A program made the position numbers and the translations under genes. The notes beneath the pieces were generated by a model. That model was given only the letters and a program-made list of their open reading frames with translations, did not search any database and was not told the DNA's origin. A DNA stretch of 60,920 bases from Armatimonadetes bacterium 13_1_40CM_64_14 (lineage in GTDB: Bacteria; Sysuimicrobiota; Sysuimicrobiia; Sysuimicrobiales; Kaftiobacteriaceae): NCBI GenBank assembly GCA_001917855.1, contig MNEU01000086.1, positions 1-60,920 on the forward strand, read 5' to 3'. The number at the start of each line of letters is the position of its first letter. Position 1 is the stretch's first letter. Below, one piece after another: positions 53,285 to 60,920 of this stretch.

Positions 53285-53932
53285 ATGAGCACCTTGACAA
53301 AGGAAAGCAGCAGTCCCGTAAAGGTCGCGCAAGTCTTTGCCGACTTCAGGCTCGGTCTGCCTCGTATGGGTACCGTCTTCGTGAGTGCGCGCCGACACAG
53401 GGTCCAGGTGTCCTGGACCGCCAAGGGGCTAAGGGGAATGTGTAAAAAGTGCACACGCCAAGATGGGTGTGCTGCGGTCTTCGATGCCATTCGCGCGGTG
53501 GAGATCTTGGCTGAGGCGTGGGAGCGTCCTCCGATCAGTCGCATCCAGGCCCGCGTTGAGGCAGATATTCAGTCGGACCCGTTGACCGAACCGGAGCAGC
53601 CCAGAATCCGTCCGTACGATGGACTAGCCAGGGATATTTGCCAGGCGGACCTAGTGCCAATCCACATACCGCCTTGGGCGTACGACGAGCAGGGCACCCG
53701 ACGTCCGGTCGTCGACGCCGAGATCGCTGAAGACGTTTGGTACGAGCTGCAGCACAGGCTAAATCGCCTACTCGGCTATCGGATCCATGCGGAGACGAGC
53801 TACCGTCCTCCTGTCCACAAGTACTACCAGGCAAGCTGGGAGCTGGATCGGGGGATGACGCACGCTGCATTCAAGCTTGATCTCCTGACAGACCTCGATG
53901 AGGATGGGCAGCTCGATGCGTTTGCGCCGTGA
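53285..53932 (+). CDS. Protein of unknown function upstream of the primase
   Basis: ATG 53285 follows GGAGGAG and gives 215 residues. The first 75 hold a small cysteine group (GMCKKCTRQDGCAAVFDAI) near residue 57, possibly metal-binding; the rest is charged, with many Pro and Tyr (IPPWAYDEQGTRRPVVD; YRPPVHKYYQASWELD). I know no family. The frame is open to 53039, but that part is A/T-rich and lacks coding character. Its stop overlaps the primase start by 4 bp, so it may be a replication partner. Confidence 0.68.
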   Translation: MSTLTKESSSPVKVAQVFADFRLGLPRMGTVFVSARRHRVQVSWTAKGLRGMCKKCTRQDGCAAVFDAIRAVEILAEAWERPPISRIQARVEADIQSDPLTEPEQPRIRPYDGLARDICQADLVPIHIPPWAYDEQGTRRPVVDAEIAEDVWYELQHRLNRLLGYRIHAETSYRPPVHKYYQASWELDRGMTHAAFKLDLLTDLDEDGQLDAFAP

Positions 53933-55413
53933 ACGGAGACTGCGGGCGATCCACGTCTACGGCGGCCCCTCATGGCGTGCCGGAACCCGGCCGCCGTCCG
54001 ATGCCCCGGGAGCCCGACCCGCCGGAGCCTTCGGCGGCGAGGCAGTGGGATTACCCACACGAAGCACTCTGGGAACCCAAGGTTTTGATGCCGACAGCAG
54101 TTGAATCAGTTCTGGGCGAAATTCGCGAACGTCTGCCGCTCACCAAGTACCTCGTGAGCAAGGGCTTCAAGCTGCGGCAGACGGGACGGAATCGCATGGT
54201 CGCGCTCTGTCCATTCCATGCCGACAAGCGGCGGCCAAACATGGTCATTTACACGGATGAACACCGTTTTCACTGCTACTGCTGCGGGGCTAGGGGTGAC
54301 GTCGTCGATATGGCGCGCTGTCTGGACGGCTACCTCAATTTCACAACAGCGCTGCGGGCGCTAGCAGCTAGCGTTGGGCTGTCCTTGCCCCATGGTCGTC
54401 CACAGATTAGTGAGGATAGGGGTGGGATCCTCACGCTGGCTGCGAAGTTGTACGCAGAGCATTTGGGTTCTGACGTGCTTGCATACCTCGGACGCCGGGG
54501 TTTTCCCGAGGCATTCGTGCGAAAGTGGCGCATCGGCTACGCCCCCCAGAAATCACCCCAGCTCCTGCGAGACTTCCTCAGGCAGCACACCGTTGCACCG
54601 GAGGCAGCACTGGCTTCTGGCGTACTGATCGAGGCAGGCGCCCGGGACGGGCGCCTGCTGCGCGACTTCTTCGGGAACGGCGGCGGCGGGTATATCGTCT
54701 TCCCCAACCCGGCACGCGACGGAGGTATCATCGACCTGCAAGGCCGCGCTTTTCCCAACGGTAGCAACAAGCCGAAGTACCTTAACTTGCCCAAGGGCCG
54801 ACGTTACCTCTTCAACGAGAGCATCGTGCCGCGGTCGTCCGTCATTCTCACTGAGGGAATCCCCGACGCTTTGAGTTGTCTCCTGGTCGACCAACCTGCC
54901 GTTGCAGTCTATGGAACGAGCGGTTTCTCAGACCGGTCCGTGAATCAGTTCGTTCTGTGCCGCCGCATTTACGTCGCTTTCGACCTGGACGCTCACCGTC
55001 ATAGCGTCGAGATTGCCATGCAGTTTGGATTGCGCGGCCGCGTGGTCATGTTACCGGAGTCGCTCGGCCGCAACGGCGACCTGAACGACTTTCTCATGCA
55101 GCGTGGTGCCGCGTCGTTCAGTAACGACCTGACGCAGCTGCTTCAAACTGCCGACACCGGTTACGGAGCGGCTATCAACGAGCTGCCTACGGATCTCCAG
55201 CCCTACGACCTATTCGAGAGCGCCACGTCGCTGTTGGCTGCATTGGGAGCGGTAGATCCGATAAGCCGAGACGTGTATCTTCAGAGGTTACACGTCAAAT
55301 ACGGCATCGCGATGGACACTCTCCGCGACGCGGCAAGGGAGGCGCTGTTCATGACGCCCAGCACGACATTTTCCGGGACGTCGCTCGGGGTGGCCGATCC
55401 TACGGGCCATTAG
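53929..55413 (+). CDS. DnaG-like primase (element copy)
   Basis: The primase lays RNA primers for DNA synthesis, here probably for the strand made after transfer. The 494-residue protein has a CHC2 zinc finger (CPFH near 94, HCYCC near 115), the catalytic-domain start (YLGRRGFPEAFVRKWRIGYA), and Toprim acidic motifs (VILTEGIPDALS near 308; VAFDLDAH near 351). The C-terminal 90 residues are short, without the usual DnaB-binding region. About 50 extra residues precede the finger; the internal ATG at 54001 or 54088 could be the true start. Confidence 0.9.
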   Translation: MNGDCGRSTSTAAPHGVPEPGRRPMPREPDPPEPSAARQWDYPHEALWEPKVLMPTAVESVLGEIRERLPLTKYLVSKGFKLRQTGRNRMVALCPFHADKRRPNMVIYTDEHRFHCYCCGARGDVVDMARCLDGYLNFTTALRALAASVGLSLPHGRPQISEDRGGILTLAAKLYAEHLGSDVLAYLGRRGFPEAFVRKWRIGYAPQKSPQLLRDFLRQHTVAPEAALASGVLIEAGARDGRLLRDFFGNGGGGYIVFPNPARDGGIIDLQGRAFPNGSNKPKYLNLPKGRRYLFNESIVPRSSVILTEGIPDALSCLLVDQPAVAVYGTSGFSDRSVNQFVLCRRIYVAFDLDAHRHSVEIAMQFGLRGRVVMLPESLGRNGDLNDFLMQRGAASFSNDLTQLLQTADTGYGAAINELPTDLQPYDLFESATSLLAALGAVDPISRDVYLQRLHVKYGIAMDTLRDAAREALFMTPSTTFSGTSLGVADPTGH

Positions 55414-55507
55414 CCCTGGAAAACACCGGTCGTTCCCCCACATGCCTTGCAAGGCGCCGTGGGACCGGGCGCTGGAAGCAAAGAGGGACCCGAAACCTCC
55501 CCCCCCC

Positions 55508-55546
55508 TTGTATCTGTAGTCACAATGGATTATCATGTGGTCACAA
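55508..55546 (+). promoter_or_regulatory. Promoter and direct-repeat operator of the toxin-antitoxin operon
   Basis: TTGTAT (55508-55513), 17 bp and TATCAT (55531-55536) form a promoter. GTCACAA occurs at 55519-55525 and 55540-55546, 21 bp apart (two helix turns), on either side of the -10, as expected for autorepression by a Phd-type antitoxin. Confidence 0.68.
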
Positions 55547-55560
55547 GAGGGGTTAGGCTT

Positions 55561-55833
55561 ATGGCGACTGTCGGTGTGCGAGAACTCAAAGCCCGTCTGA
55601 GTCAGTACCTCAAGCGTGTAGGGCGTGGCGAGCGCATTGTCGTCACGGAGCGCGGACGCCCCGTCGCTGTGATCGGCCCTGCTGCAGCATCCGTGCGCAC
55701 CGAACGACTTGAGGCAATGCTCCGAAGCGGGATGGCAAGGTGGGCAGGTGGAAAGCCGCGCGGGTCTGCGCGGCCAGCTCGACTGACACATGGCCCGTCG
55801 GTTTCTGAGGCCATAATTGAGGACCGCCGGTGA
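55561..55833 (+). CDS. Phd/YefM-type antitoxin
   Basis: The 90-residue protein begins with VGVRELKARLSQYLKRVGRGERIVV-like Phd/YefM structure and VTERGRPVAVIGP, then a flexible Gly/Arg-rich tail that would cover the toxin. ATG 55561 fits the family; the frame is open upstream through the promoter. Its stop overlaps the toxin start by 4 bp. It should bind and hold back the PIN toxin and repress its own promoter. Confidence 0.9.
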   Translation: MATVGVRELKARLSQYLKRVGRGERIVVTERGRPVAVIGPAAASVRTERLEAMLRSGMARWAGGKPRGSARPARLTHGPSVSEAIIEDRR

Positions 55834-56261
55834 TCTTGTATCTCGATGCCAGCGCGCTGGTCAAACTGTACGTTGATGAGGACGGGGCGCGACAGGCTCG
55901 GCAGGGTGTGCAGGGTGCCGAGGTGGTCGCAACATGCGAGATCGCGTACGTCGAGGTCCGAGCCGCGCTGGCGCGCCGACGCCGGGAAGGCTCATTGAAA
56001 CCTGCAGATTACCGGCGGGCGGTGCGCGATCTCCATAGCGACTGGCCGGAGTTCTTCTTGATCACCGTAGGTAGTCCCCTTGTTCGAGAAGCCGGGACAA
56101 TCACGGAACGTTACCGCCTACGAGCCTATGACGCCGTCCACTTAGCTGCAAGTTTGGCAGTCCAGGCGCGGACAGAAGAGACCGTGACCTTCGCCTGCTG
56201 GGATCGGGCCCTAGCGGACGTAGCCGTCAAGGCTGGCCTCCAGCTGTTTCCGATCGTCTAG
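55830..56261 (+). CDS. vapC: VapC-type PIN-domain ribonuclease toxin
   Basis: The 143-residue PIN protein has the first acidic residues in YLDASALVKLYVDEDG, Glu in CEIAYVEVRAAL, and Asp in RAYDAVHLAASL and CWDRALADVA, giving the complete metal-binding set. VapC toxins cut tRNA or rRNA. Start is GTG, coupled to the antitoxin. The pair sits at the right edge of the accessory block, where it could stabilise it. Confidence 0.92.
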   Translation: MILYLDASALVKLYVDEDGARQARQGVQGAEVVATCEIAYVEVRAALARRRREGSLKPADYRRAVRDLHSDWPEFFLITVGSPLVREAGTITERYRLRAYDAVHLAASLAVQARTEETVTFACWDRALADVAVKAGLQLFPIV

Positions 56262-56433
56262 AAGCGGCGGCTCTGAAGGGACCAAGCGTTATTCCTGTGC
56301 TGCCGGGGGATGAGGAGGCTGCGAGGACCCCGTAAGAGCGGCTCTTCGGTGGTCTTGCGGTCCGGTAGCAGACGTTAGCAGATTTGGCTCAGAATCCCAC
56401 TCTCCGATCTCCTATCCGAAGAAAATTCAAACA

Positions 56434-56461
56434 GCTGGACGTGAGAAACCCTGCGTCCAGC
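56434..56461 (-). terminator. Probable terminator of selC
   Basis: CGTCCAGC (56454-56461) and GCTGGACG (56434-56441) form a perfect 8-bp stem. Read on the minus strand, it is followed by TGTTTGAATTTTC, a broken T tract, about 20 bp after the tRNA 3' end. Confidence 0.65.
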
Positions 56462-56478
56462 CTGCCTCTAGTGAGTTT

Positions 56479-56572
56479 TGGCGGAGGGCCGTGCGAATCG
56501 AACGCACCGGAGACCGACTGGTCTCCCGCCGGTTTTGAAGACCGGAAGGGGCACCAGCCCCCACTGCCCTCC
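56479..56572 (-). tRNA. selC: tRNA-Sec (anticodon TCA)
   Basis: The 94-base gene folds as a selenocysteine tRNA: acceptor GGAGGGC with GCCCTCC, a 6-bp D stem (GGGGGC/GCCCCT) with a 4-base loop, anticodon stem CCGGT/ACCGG around loop CTTCAAA, a long variable arm (GGAGACC/GGTCTCC), T arm GTGCG-TTCGATT-CGCAC, discriminator G and encoded CCA. The long variable arm and UCA anticodon distinguish it from Ser and stop suppressors. Its 3' end faces the accessory block, a usual orientation for an integration target, but no repeat copy was found. Confidence 0.95.
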
Positions 56573-56843
56573 ATCCTACGGAATTTGCAGCGTTTCTTCA
56601 GTTTCCTACCTCGCCGCATGTCTCCGTTTCTAACCATTTACTACCCTGCGGACGGATTTCCGAAGAACCGGGCCGCTAGGGTCTTGGCCGACTGCCCGTG
56701 AAGACCGGCCGCGAGGCGCCCATAGACCTGCAAGGTGAACCCCCGCGCTGGCATGCCCCCGCAACTAGAGAGAGATGGCACGCGGGCTACACGGAAGAGG
56801 ACCTTGCGGCATTTGTGGACCAGGTGGCCTCGTGGCGCTGCGT
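56573..56843. other. Gap between selC and the ABC operon end
   Basis: No supported gene is seen. Two short frames (56641-56847 minus, 56698-56901 plus) lack ribosome sites and overlap each other. The selC promoter should lie here, at about 56580-56620 on the minus strand, but its boxes are not clear. Confidence 0.5.
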
Positions 56844-57890
56844 TCACGGCGCGACCCGCTTACCAGCCTGGTCGAATAGATGCACGCGGTCTCGGCGGTA
56901 GCCGAGTCGCACCTCGGTTCCAAGCGTGGGACGCGCGGCTTGATCCGCGAGCACCTTGAAATCCATCTCGCCGAGCCGCAGCGTGACCAGCGTCTCTCGT
57001 CCGAGGGGTTCGATGACCACCACGCGTGCTGGGACCTCGCCGTCGAGTGTCGCATCCTCCGGGCGGATGCCAAGCGATCCCCCTCCCTTCAGATGCCCGC
57101 TCGGCACTGGAATGCTCAGCGTTCCCATAGTGAAGTGGCCATTCTCGAATCCGCCTTCGAGCAAATTCATCGGCGGGTGACCCACGAAGCGTGCCACGAA
57201 CACATTGGCCGGCCGCAGGTAAAGATCATCGGTCGTCGCCAGTTGCTGCAACTTGCCCATAGAAAAGACCGCGATTCGGTCGGCCATCGCCAGGGCTTCG
57301 GCTTGGTCGTGCGTCACCAGGATACTGGTCACACCGATCTGCTGTTGCAGGCGCCGGATCTCGCCCCGGGCTTGCAGCCGGATCTGCGCGTCAAGGTTCG
57401 AGAGCGGCTCATCTAACAGCAGCACCTGCGGTTCCTTGATCAGCGCGCGCGCTAGCGCCGCCCGCTGCTGCTGCCCGCCGGAGACCTGCGCCGGCCGCCG
57501 GTCGAGGACATGACCGATGCCCAGCAGGTCGGCAGCCTGCCGCACCTTCTGCTCGATCTCGGCCTGGGGCGTCCGCTTGAGCCGCAACGGGAAGGCAATG
57601 TTTTCGAAGAGGATGAGGTGCGGGTAGAGCGCGTACGATTGGAAGACCATCCCCACGTCGCGATCGCGAGGGTGCAGATGGTCGACGCGGCGTTCGTTAA
57701 AGTAGATCTGACCCGCAGTGGACTGATAGATGCCAGCGATCATCAGCAGCGTCGTAGTCTTCCCGCATCCGGAGGGACCGAGGAAGGCGACCATTTCGCC
57801 CGCGCGGATGTCCAGATCCAGTGCCTGGAGCGCCACGACCTTGCCGAAATGCTTCGTCAGTCCTTCCAGGCGGACGCTGATACCCTTCAT
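56844..57890 (-). CDS. Carbohydrate-type ABC transporter ATP-binding protein (MalK/UgpC-like)
   Basis: The 348-residue ATPase has Walker A FLGPSGCGKTTTL near residue 38, Q-loop VFQSYALYPHL, signature QVSGGQQQRAALARAL, Walker B VLLLDEPLSNLD and the switch His in VTHDQAEALA. The C-terminal OB-type domain (SLGIRPEDATLDG; VRLGYRRDRVHLFD) is of the MalK/UgpC kind that often serves several sugar importers. ATG 57890 overlaps the preceding permease. A longer frame upstream is inside that permease. Confidence 0.94.
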   Translation of the reverse strand: MKGISVRLEGLTKHFGKVVALQALDLDIRAGEMVAFLGPSGCGKTTTLLMIAGIYQSTAGQIYFNERRVDHLHPRDRDVGMVFQSYALYPHLILFENIAFPLRLKRTPQAEIEQKVRQAADLLGIGHVLDRRPAQVSGGQQQRAALARALIKEPQVLLLDEPLSNLDAQIRLQARGEIRRLQQQIGVTSILVTHDQAEALAMADRIAVFSMGKLQQLATTDDLYLRPANVFVARFVGHPPMNLLEGGFENGHFTMGTLSIPVPSGHLKGGGSLGIRPEDATLDGEVPARVVVIEPLGRETLVTLRLGEMDFKVLADQAARPTLGTEVRLGYRRDRVHLFDQAGKRVAP

Positions 57891-58711
57891 CCTTTGACGC
57901 CCCCGGAATAGACGTTCAGTAGGTATCGCTGCCCCAGCAAGAACAGTACGATCACTGGCAGCGCGTAGAACAGACCGACCGCTGCCGCCACCCGATAGTC
58001 GGTGAATACTTCGCCGATGAAACTCTGCAGGTAAAGCGCCATCGTCCAGCTCCGCGTCGAGACGATGAGCGTGAACGGCAGGATGAACTCCCCCCACGCC
58101 GAGAGTAGCGAAAAGGTTCCCAATGCCAGGACCCCTGGACGCACCAGCGGCAGTGCGATCTTCCAGAACAAGGTCCAGCGGGACATACCGTCAACTAGCG
58201 CGGCCATCTCCATCTCCCACGAGAGGGAGTCGAAGAACCCTTTCATCAGCCAGATACCTAACGGCAGGTCCAGCGACGCTTTGACGAGGATCACGCCAGT
58301 CAAGGTGTCAAACAGCCCCAGCAGCCGTAGGATGTAGAAAATAGCGATGATGAGGCTGACGGCCGGAAACGCATGGAGCATGAGCACCAGTCCCAGATAC
58401 ATGGATCGGCCGGGGAAGGAGAGTCGCGAGATGGCATAAGCTGCCATGGAGGCGACCGTCACGACGACGACTGACACCACGACCGAGAACACCATTGAGT
58501 TGAGCAGGGGAACATGGATCGGTGGCCGATTGCCGATCGATTCCCAGAGGAAGCGCCATCTCTTCAGGGCGAGCGGTCCCGTCGGCACCAGGCCGTGGAC
58601 CTCGTCAAATGAACCAGTCAGGAAGAGCCAGACGATGCCGGCGATGACCGGCAGGCTGAGCGCGGCTACCACAAGGAAGAGGAGCCGCCAGCGGGGTGGG
58701 AGCAGGGGCAT
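57887..58711 (-). CDS. ABC transporter permease, MalG-like
   Basis: The 274-residue protein has six membrane segments and the cytoplasmic EAA loop (MEMAALVDGMSRWTLFWKIA, LPLVRP) that docks to the ATPase. The first segment and a short periplasmic loop match MalG-type sugar permeases. Start touches the stop of the other permease. Confidence 0.93.
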   Translation of the reverse strand: MPLLPPRWRLLFLVVAALSLPVIAGIVWLFLTGSFDEVHGLVPTGPLALKRWRFLWESIGNRPPIHVPLLNSMVFSVVVSVVVVTVASMAAYAISRLSFPGRSMYLGLVLMLHAFPAVSLIIAIFYILRLLGLFDTLTGVILVKASLDLPLGIWLMKGFFDSLSWEMEMAALVDGMSRWTLFWKIALPLVRPGVLALGTFSLLSAWGEFILPFTLIVSTRSWTMALYLQSFIGEVFTDYRVAAAVGLFYALPVIVLFLLGQRYLLNVYSGGVKG

Positions 58712-59604
58712 CAGTTGATCTCCACTTTGGGCTCGCCGACCAGCGCCCTGAAGTTGAAGATGCGCAGGTAGAACAACGACACCGCGATGCCGATGACGAC
58801 GAGCACGGCGGCCATCGCGGCTCCCAGGCCGAACTGCACGTTACCGAAGTAATTGGAAAGCGCCGATTGGTAGGCGTGGAGCGACCACACCGTGGTCGTG
58901 TAGAACCCCGGCCCCCCGTTCGTCAGTAGCAGGATGTACTCAAAGGATGTCAGCAGTGAGAGGGTTTGATAGGCGGTCACGAACAAGATGGGCCAGCGGA
59001 GCAGCGGCAACACGACGCGGCGCACGGTTTGGCCCGTGGTCGCGCCATCGACGGCTGCGGCGAAAAACAAGTCCTGAGGGATCGCGCGGATGGCCGAGGT
59101 GAAGAGCAGCATCCCAAAGGAGGCGCCGACCAAGCCGTTGGCCAGGACGATCACGTTCCAGGGCTGCGCGGTAATCCAGTTCCTGGATGTACCCAACAGG
59201 TCACTGATCAGCCCGTAAGGCGCCTCGCGGGAGAGCCCCTGCCAGATCAAGACATAGACAACCGGCGGCAGGATGCGGGGTAACAGCCACACGGCTCGGA
59301 TCTGATTCCCGTAGCGCTCGCGCACCGAGGAGGTCAGCAAGGCCAGCAGCAGGCCCATCCCGACGTTGAAGAGTAGGGTGAAACCCACATAGTGAGCCGT
59401 GTTGAGGAGGATCCTGCCGATGAACGGGTCTCGAAGGAGGGAGTAGTAATTCCCCAGTCCGATCCAGCTGGGATGCCGGAACGTGATCGTGGAGATATCG
59501 GTCAGAGAGAGGTACAGTGTCGTCACTGCCGGCGCCACGAAGAAGAGCACAATCAGCAAGGTGGCCGGTAGCAGAAAAACCAGCGGCGCCGAGTACCTCC
59601 TCAC
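58711..59604 (-). CDS. ABC transporter permease, MalF/UgpA-like
   Basis: The 297-residue protein has six membrane segments and an EAA-type loop (DLFFAAAVDGATTGQTVRRV, VLPLLRWP). The N terminus SAPLVFLLPATLLIVLFFVAP is usual for UgpA/MalF permeases. It pairs with the MalG-like permease as the membrane channel. Confidence 0.93.
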   Translation of the reverse strand: MRRYSAPLVFLLPATLLIVLFFVAPAVTTLYLSLTDISTITFRHPSWIGLGNYYSLLRDPFIGRILLNTAHYVGFTLLFNVGMGLLLALLTSSVRERYGNQIRAVWLLPRILPPVVYVLIWQGLSREAPYGLISDLLGTSRNWITAQPWNVIVLANGLVGASFGMLLFTSAIRAIPQDLFFAAAVDGATTGQTVRRVVLPLLRWPILFVTAYQTLSLLTSFEYILLLTNGGPGFYTTTVWSLHAYQSALSNYFGNVQFGLGAAMAAVLVVIGIAVSLFYLRIFNFRALVGEPKVEIN

Positions 59605-59650
59605 GCGACCTCTTTCCCCCGTTGCGGCTCGCTGCTCGACAATCGTGCCG

Positions 59651-60920
59651 CTATTCGATGATCACCTGATCACCCAATGCCCGCTGCATCTCTCCGGCGA
59701 CCACATCGACCGCCTGCTCAGGTGTCACGCTGCCCGACTCAACCGCGGACACGCCCCGGAAGAAGGCGTCCTGCCACTTGGGGAGGTCCGGGTGCGCCGG
59801 CTGGAAGGTCGTGTAGTTGAGGAGGTAGCTGACCTCCTTCAGGAAGCGGTTATTGACCAGCGCCGCGGTGCGCGTCAGGACCGGCAGATGGGCGCTGCCT
59901 ACTGCATGCTTGGCGTCCAGGTCAGGCGCCATGGTGTAGGCCAGCAGGCGCATGGCCAGTTCCTTGTTCTTTGAAGCCGCCGACACCATGTAGGCCTGCG
60001 GGTTCGACAGGGTGACCGGCTTGCCGCCTTTCACGTACGAGGGATGGGGCGCGTAGCCGAAATGGTCGAAGAGCCAGGCCTCACCACCCTTCGAGGCGAC
60101 CCACTGCAACTCCCACTCGGCCCAGTTCCATGTCCCGCCGGACCAGAACAAGACCTTCCCGTCGCCGTCGGTGATGGGCTGGTGGAAACGGTTCCAATCG
60201 CTGTTGATTCGGTCTTTCTCGATGTCCCCCGCGTCAACGCCGGCCCGCAGCCAGCGATAGTAGCGCAGCGCGGCGGCCTTGTTGAAGACCAGCTTGCCGG
60301 TCTGGGGATCGTAGTCGCGTCCGCCGAACGAACGGTACCACTGCATGAAGTCCGGACCATTGAACGGTCGGTGATAGTAACCTTTGCCGGGCTCGATGAC
60401 GTTCTTCTGCCTCGCGTCCTTGGCCACCGCCATTACGTCATCCCAGGTGAAGTCACCGCTCGTGATTCGCTTGGGGAGATCCACGATCTGTTGATCGGTC
60501 CATCCCAGCTTCTTGAGCAGGACCTTGTTGAAGTACAGCGGCCGGGCCTCTGTGTCTTGCGGGATGCCCCAGGTATTGCCTTTGTACTTCACGGAGGTCC
60601 ACAGCGCTGGCACAACGCCGCCGAACTGCTTGTACTGTGGGATGTACCCATCCAGCGGCGTGAGAAATCCCGCAGCCGACCAGGTGGTGCTCAGGGCGGC
60701 CGATGCCTGGACGATATCCGGAGCGTCGCCGCTCTGAAACGCCAGAAGCACGCGCCGCAGGAACTGATCCCAGTTTGTGGTGTCAAACGAGCCTTCCACC
60801 TTGATCTGGTAGTCGACGCCCTCACGCTTGAGGTCGGCATTGAACCGTTCCCCCGCCGCCTGCAGGTTGCTGAACCGCGTGACCGACGGGGCGTCCGGCC
60901 CGATCGTCCAGGCCTTGATC
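59651..60920 (-). CDS. Extracellular solute-binding protein, 5' end beyond the window
   Basis: The frame runs open to the right edge with at least 422 residues. Features of family 1 solute-binding proteins are seen: SGDAPDIVQASAALSTTWSA, LTPLDGYIPQY, YKGNTWGIPQDTEARPLYFN, FWSGGTWNWAEWE and KNKELAMRLLAYTMAP. The many Trp and Tyr residues suit sugar stacking. The signal peptide is outside the window; a GTG at 60799 is internal. The specific substrate cannot be told. Confidence 0.93.
   Translation of the reverse strand, partial: IKAWTIGPDAPSVTRFSNLQAAGERFNADLKREGVDYQIKVEGSFDTTNWDQFLRRVLLAFQSGDAPDIVQASAALSTTWSAAGFLTPLDGYIPQYKQFGGVVPALWTSVKYKGNTWGIPQDTEARPLYFNKVLLKKLGWTDQQIVDLPKRITSGDFTWDDVMAVAKDARQKNVIEPGKGYYHRPFNGPDFMQWYRSFGGRDYDPQTGKLVFNKAAALRYYRWLRAGVDAGDIEKDRINSDWNRFHQPITDGDGKVLFWSGGTWNWAEWELQWVASKGGEAWLFDHFGYAPHPSYVKGGKPVTLSNPQAYMVSAASKNKELAMRLLAYTMAPDLDAKHAVGSAHLPVLTRTAALVNNRFLKEVSYLLNYTTFQPAHPDLPKWQDAFFRGVSAVESGSVTPEQAVDVVAGEMQRALGDQVIIE

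Noticed and set aside
53181-53285. A guanidine-II (mini-ykkC) type leader before 53285
   Set aside because: ACGG occurs twice, but not as the terminal loop of paired hairpins with flanking complementarity, so the class does not fit.
56641-56901. Two short opposed frames between selC and the ABC operon
   Set aside because: They overlap each other, lack ribosome sites and show no family features.
1-60920. CRISPR arrays or rRNA genes
   Set aside because: No regularly spaced direct repeats of 25-40 bp and no rRNA core sequences were seen.

Overview
The window is GC-rich bacterial DNA with many GTG/TTG starts and tight head-to-tail operons. The order thiN-hslO-rpmB-recG-rsmD-coaD-(coiled coil)-yceD-rpmF-plsX-fabH-fabD-fabG-acpP-fabF-rnc is the one known from Bacillota and related Bacillati, without fapR. 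A LexA box of the CGAAC-N4-GTTYG type, a LexA of Gram-positive type and an LL-diaminopimelate aminotransferase fit the same group. A VirB10/DotG-like protein in the type IV secretion locus hints that the host envelope may have an outer membrane, so a deep-branching, possibly diderm and thermophilic Bacillati lineage is my best guess (inference only). A selenocysteine tRNA shows that the organism decodes UGA as Sec.

Layout. 1-1270: an IS256-family element cut by the left edge. 1335-2726: TPP riboswitch with intrinsic terminator, then thiT and thiN. 2799-16670: housekeeping run from hslO through ribosomal proteins L28 and L32, RecG, RsmD, CoaD, fatty acid synthesis (plsX to fabF) and RNase III, ending in a HIT protein and a CBS-GGDEF protein. 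16721-18043: CorC/HlyC membrane protein. 18157-21515: phenylacetyl-CoA epoxidase operon paaA-dinB-paaB-paaC-paaD plus a small gene. 21516-24857: a gene-poor stretch, a secreted orphan, self-regulated lexA, and a two-gene RHH/retropepsin operon with a palindromic operator. 24915-32861 (minus): mutS-mutL-miaA-dapL-hflX. 33052-35032: membrane diguanylate cyclase, a 52-residue membrane protein, and a free-standing copy of the domain found at the end of the CBS-GGDEF protein.

35078-56261 is an accessory conjugation-type region. A promoter at 36308 drives a VirB10-like, VirB2-like, VirB3-like, VirB4, VirB5/TrbJ-like, VirB6/TrbL-like, VirD4 operon. Behind it lie SSB, RadC, a second TraG/TraD-like ATPase, a winged-helix protein, a membrane-anchored Clp-type AAA+ unfoldase with a membrane partner, an unknown protein, a DnaG-like primase and a Phd/VapC toxin-antitoxin pair. 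Two more winged-helix proteins diverge from the start of the operon. I see neither a relaxase nor an integrase in this block. Three of its non-coding gaps carry long inverted repeats; the one before 53285 can fold into mutually exclusive hairpins that hide or expose the ribosome binding site.

56479-56572 (minus) is selC, with its 3' end facing the accessory block. 56844-60920 (minus) is a carbohydrate-type ABC transporter: solute-binding protein (cut by the right edge), two permeases and a MalK/UgpC-like ATPase.
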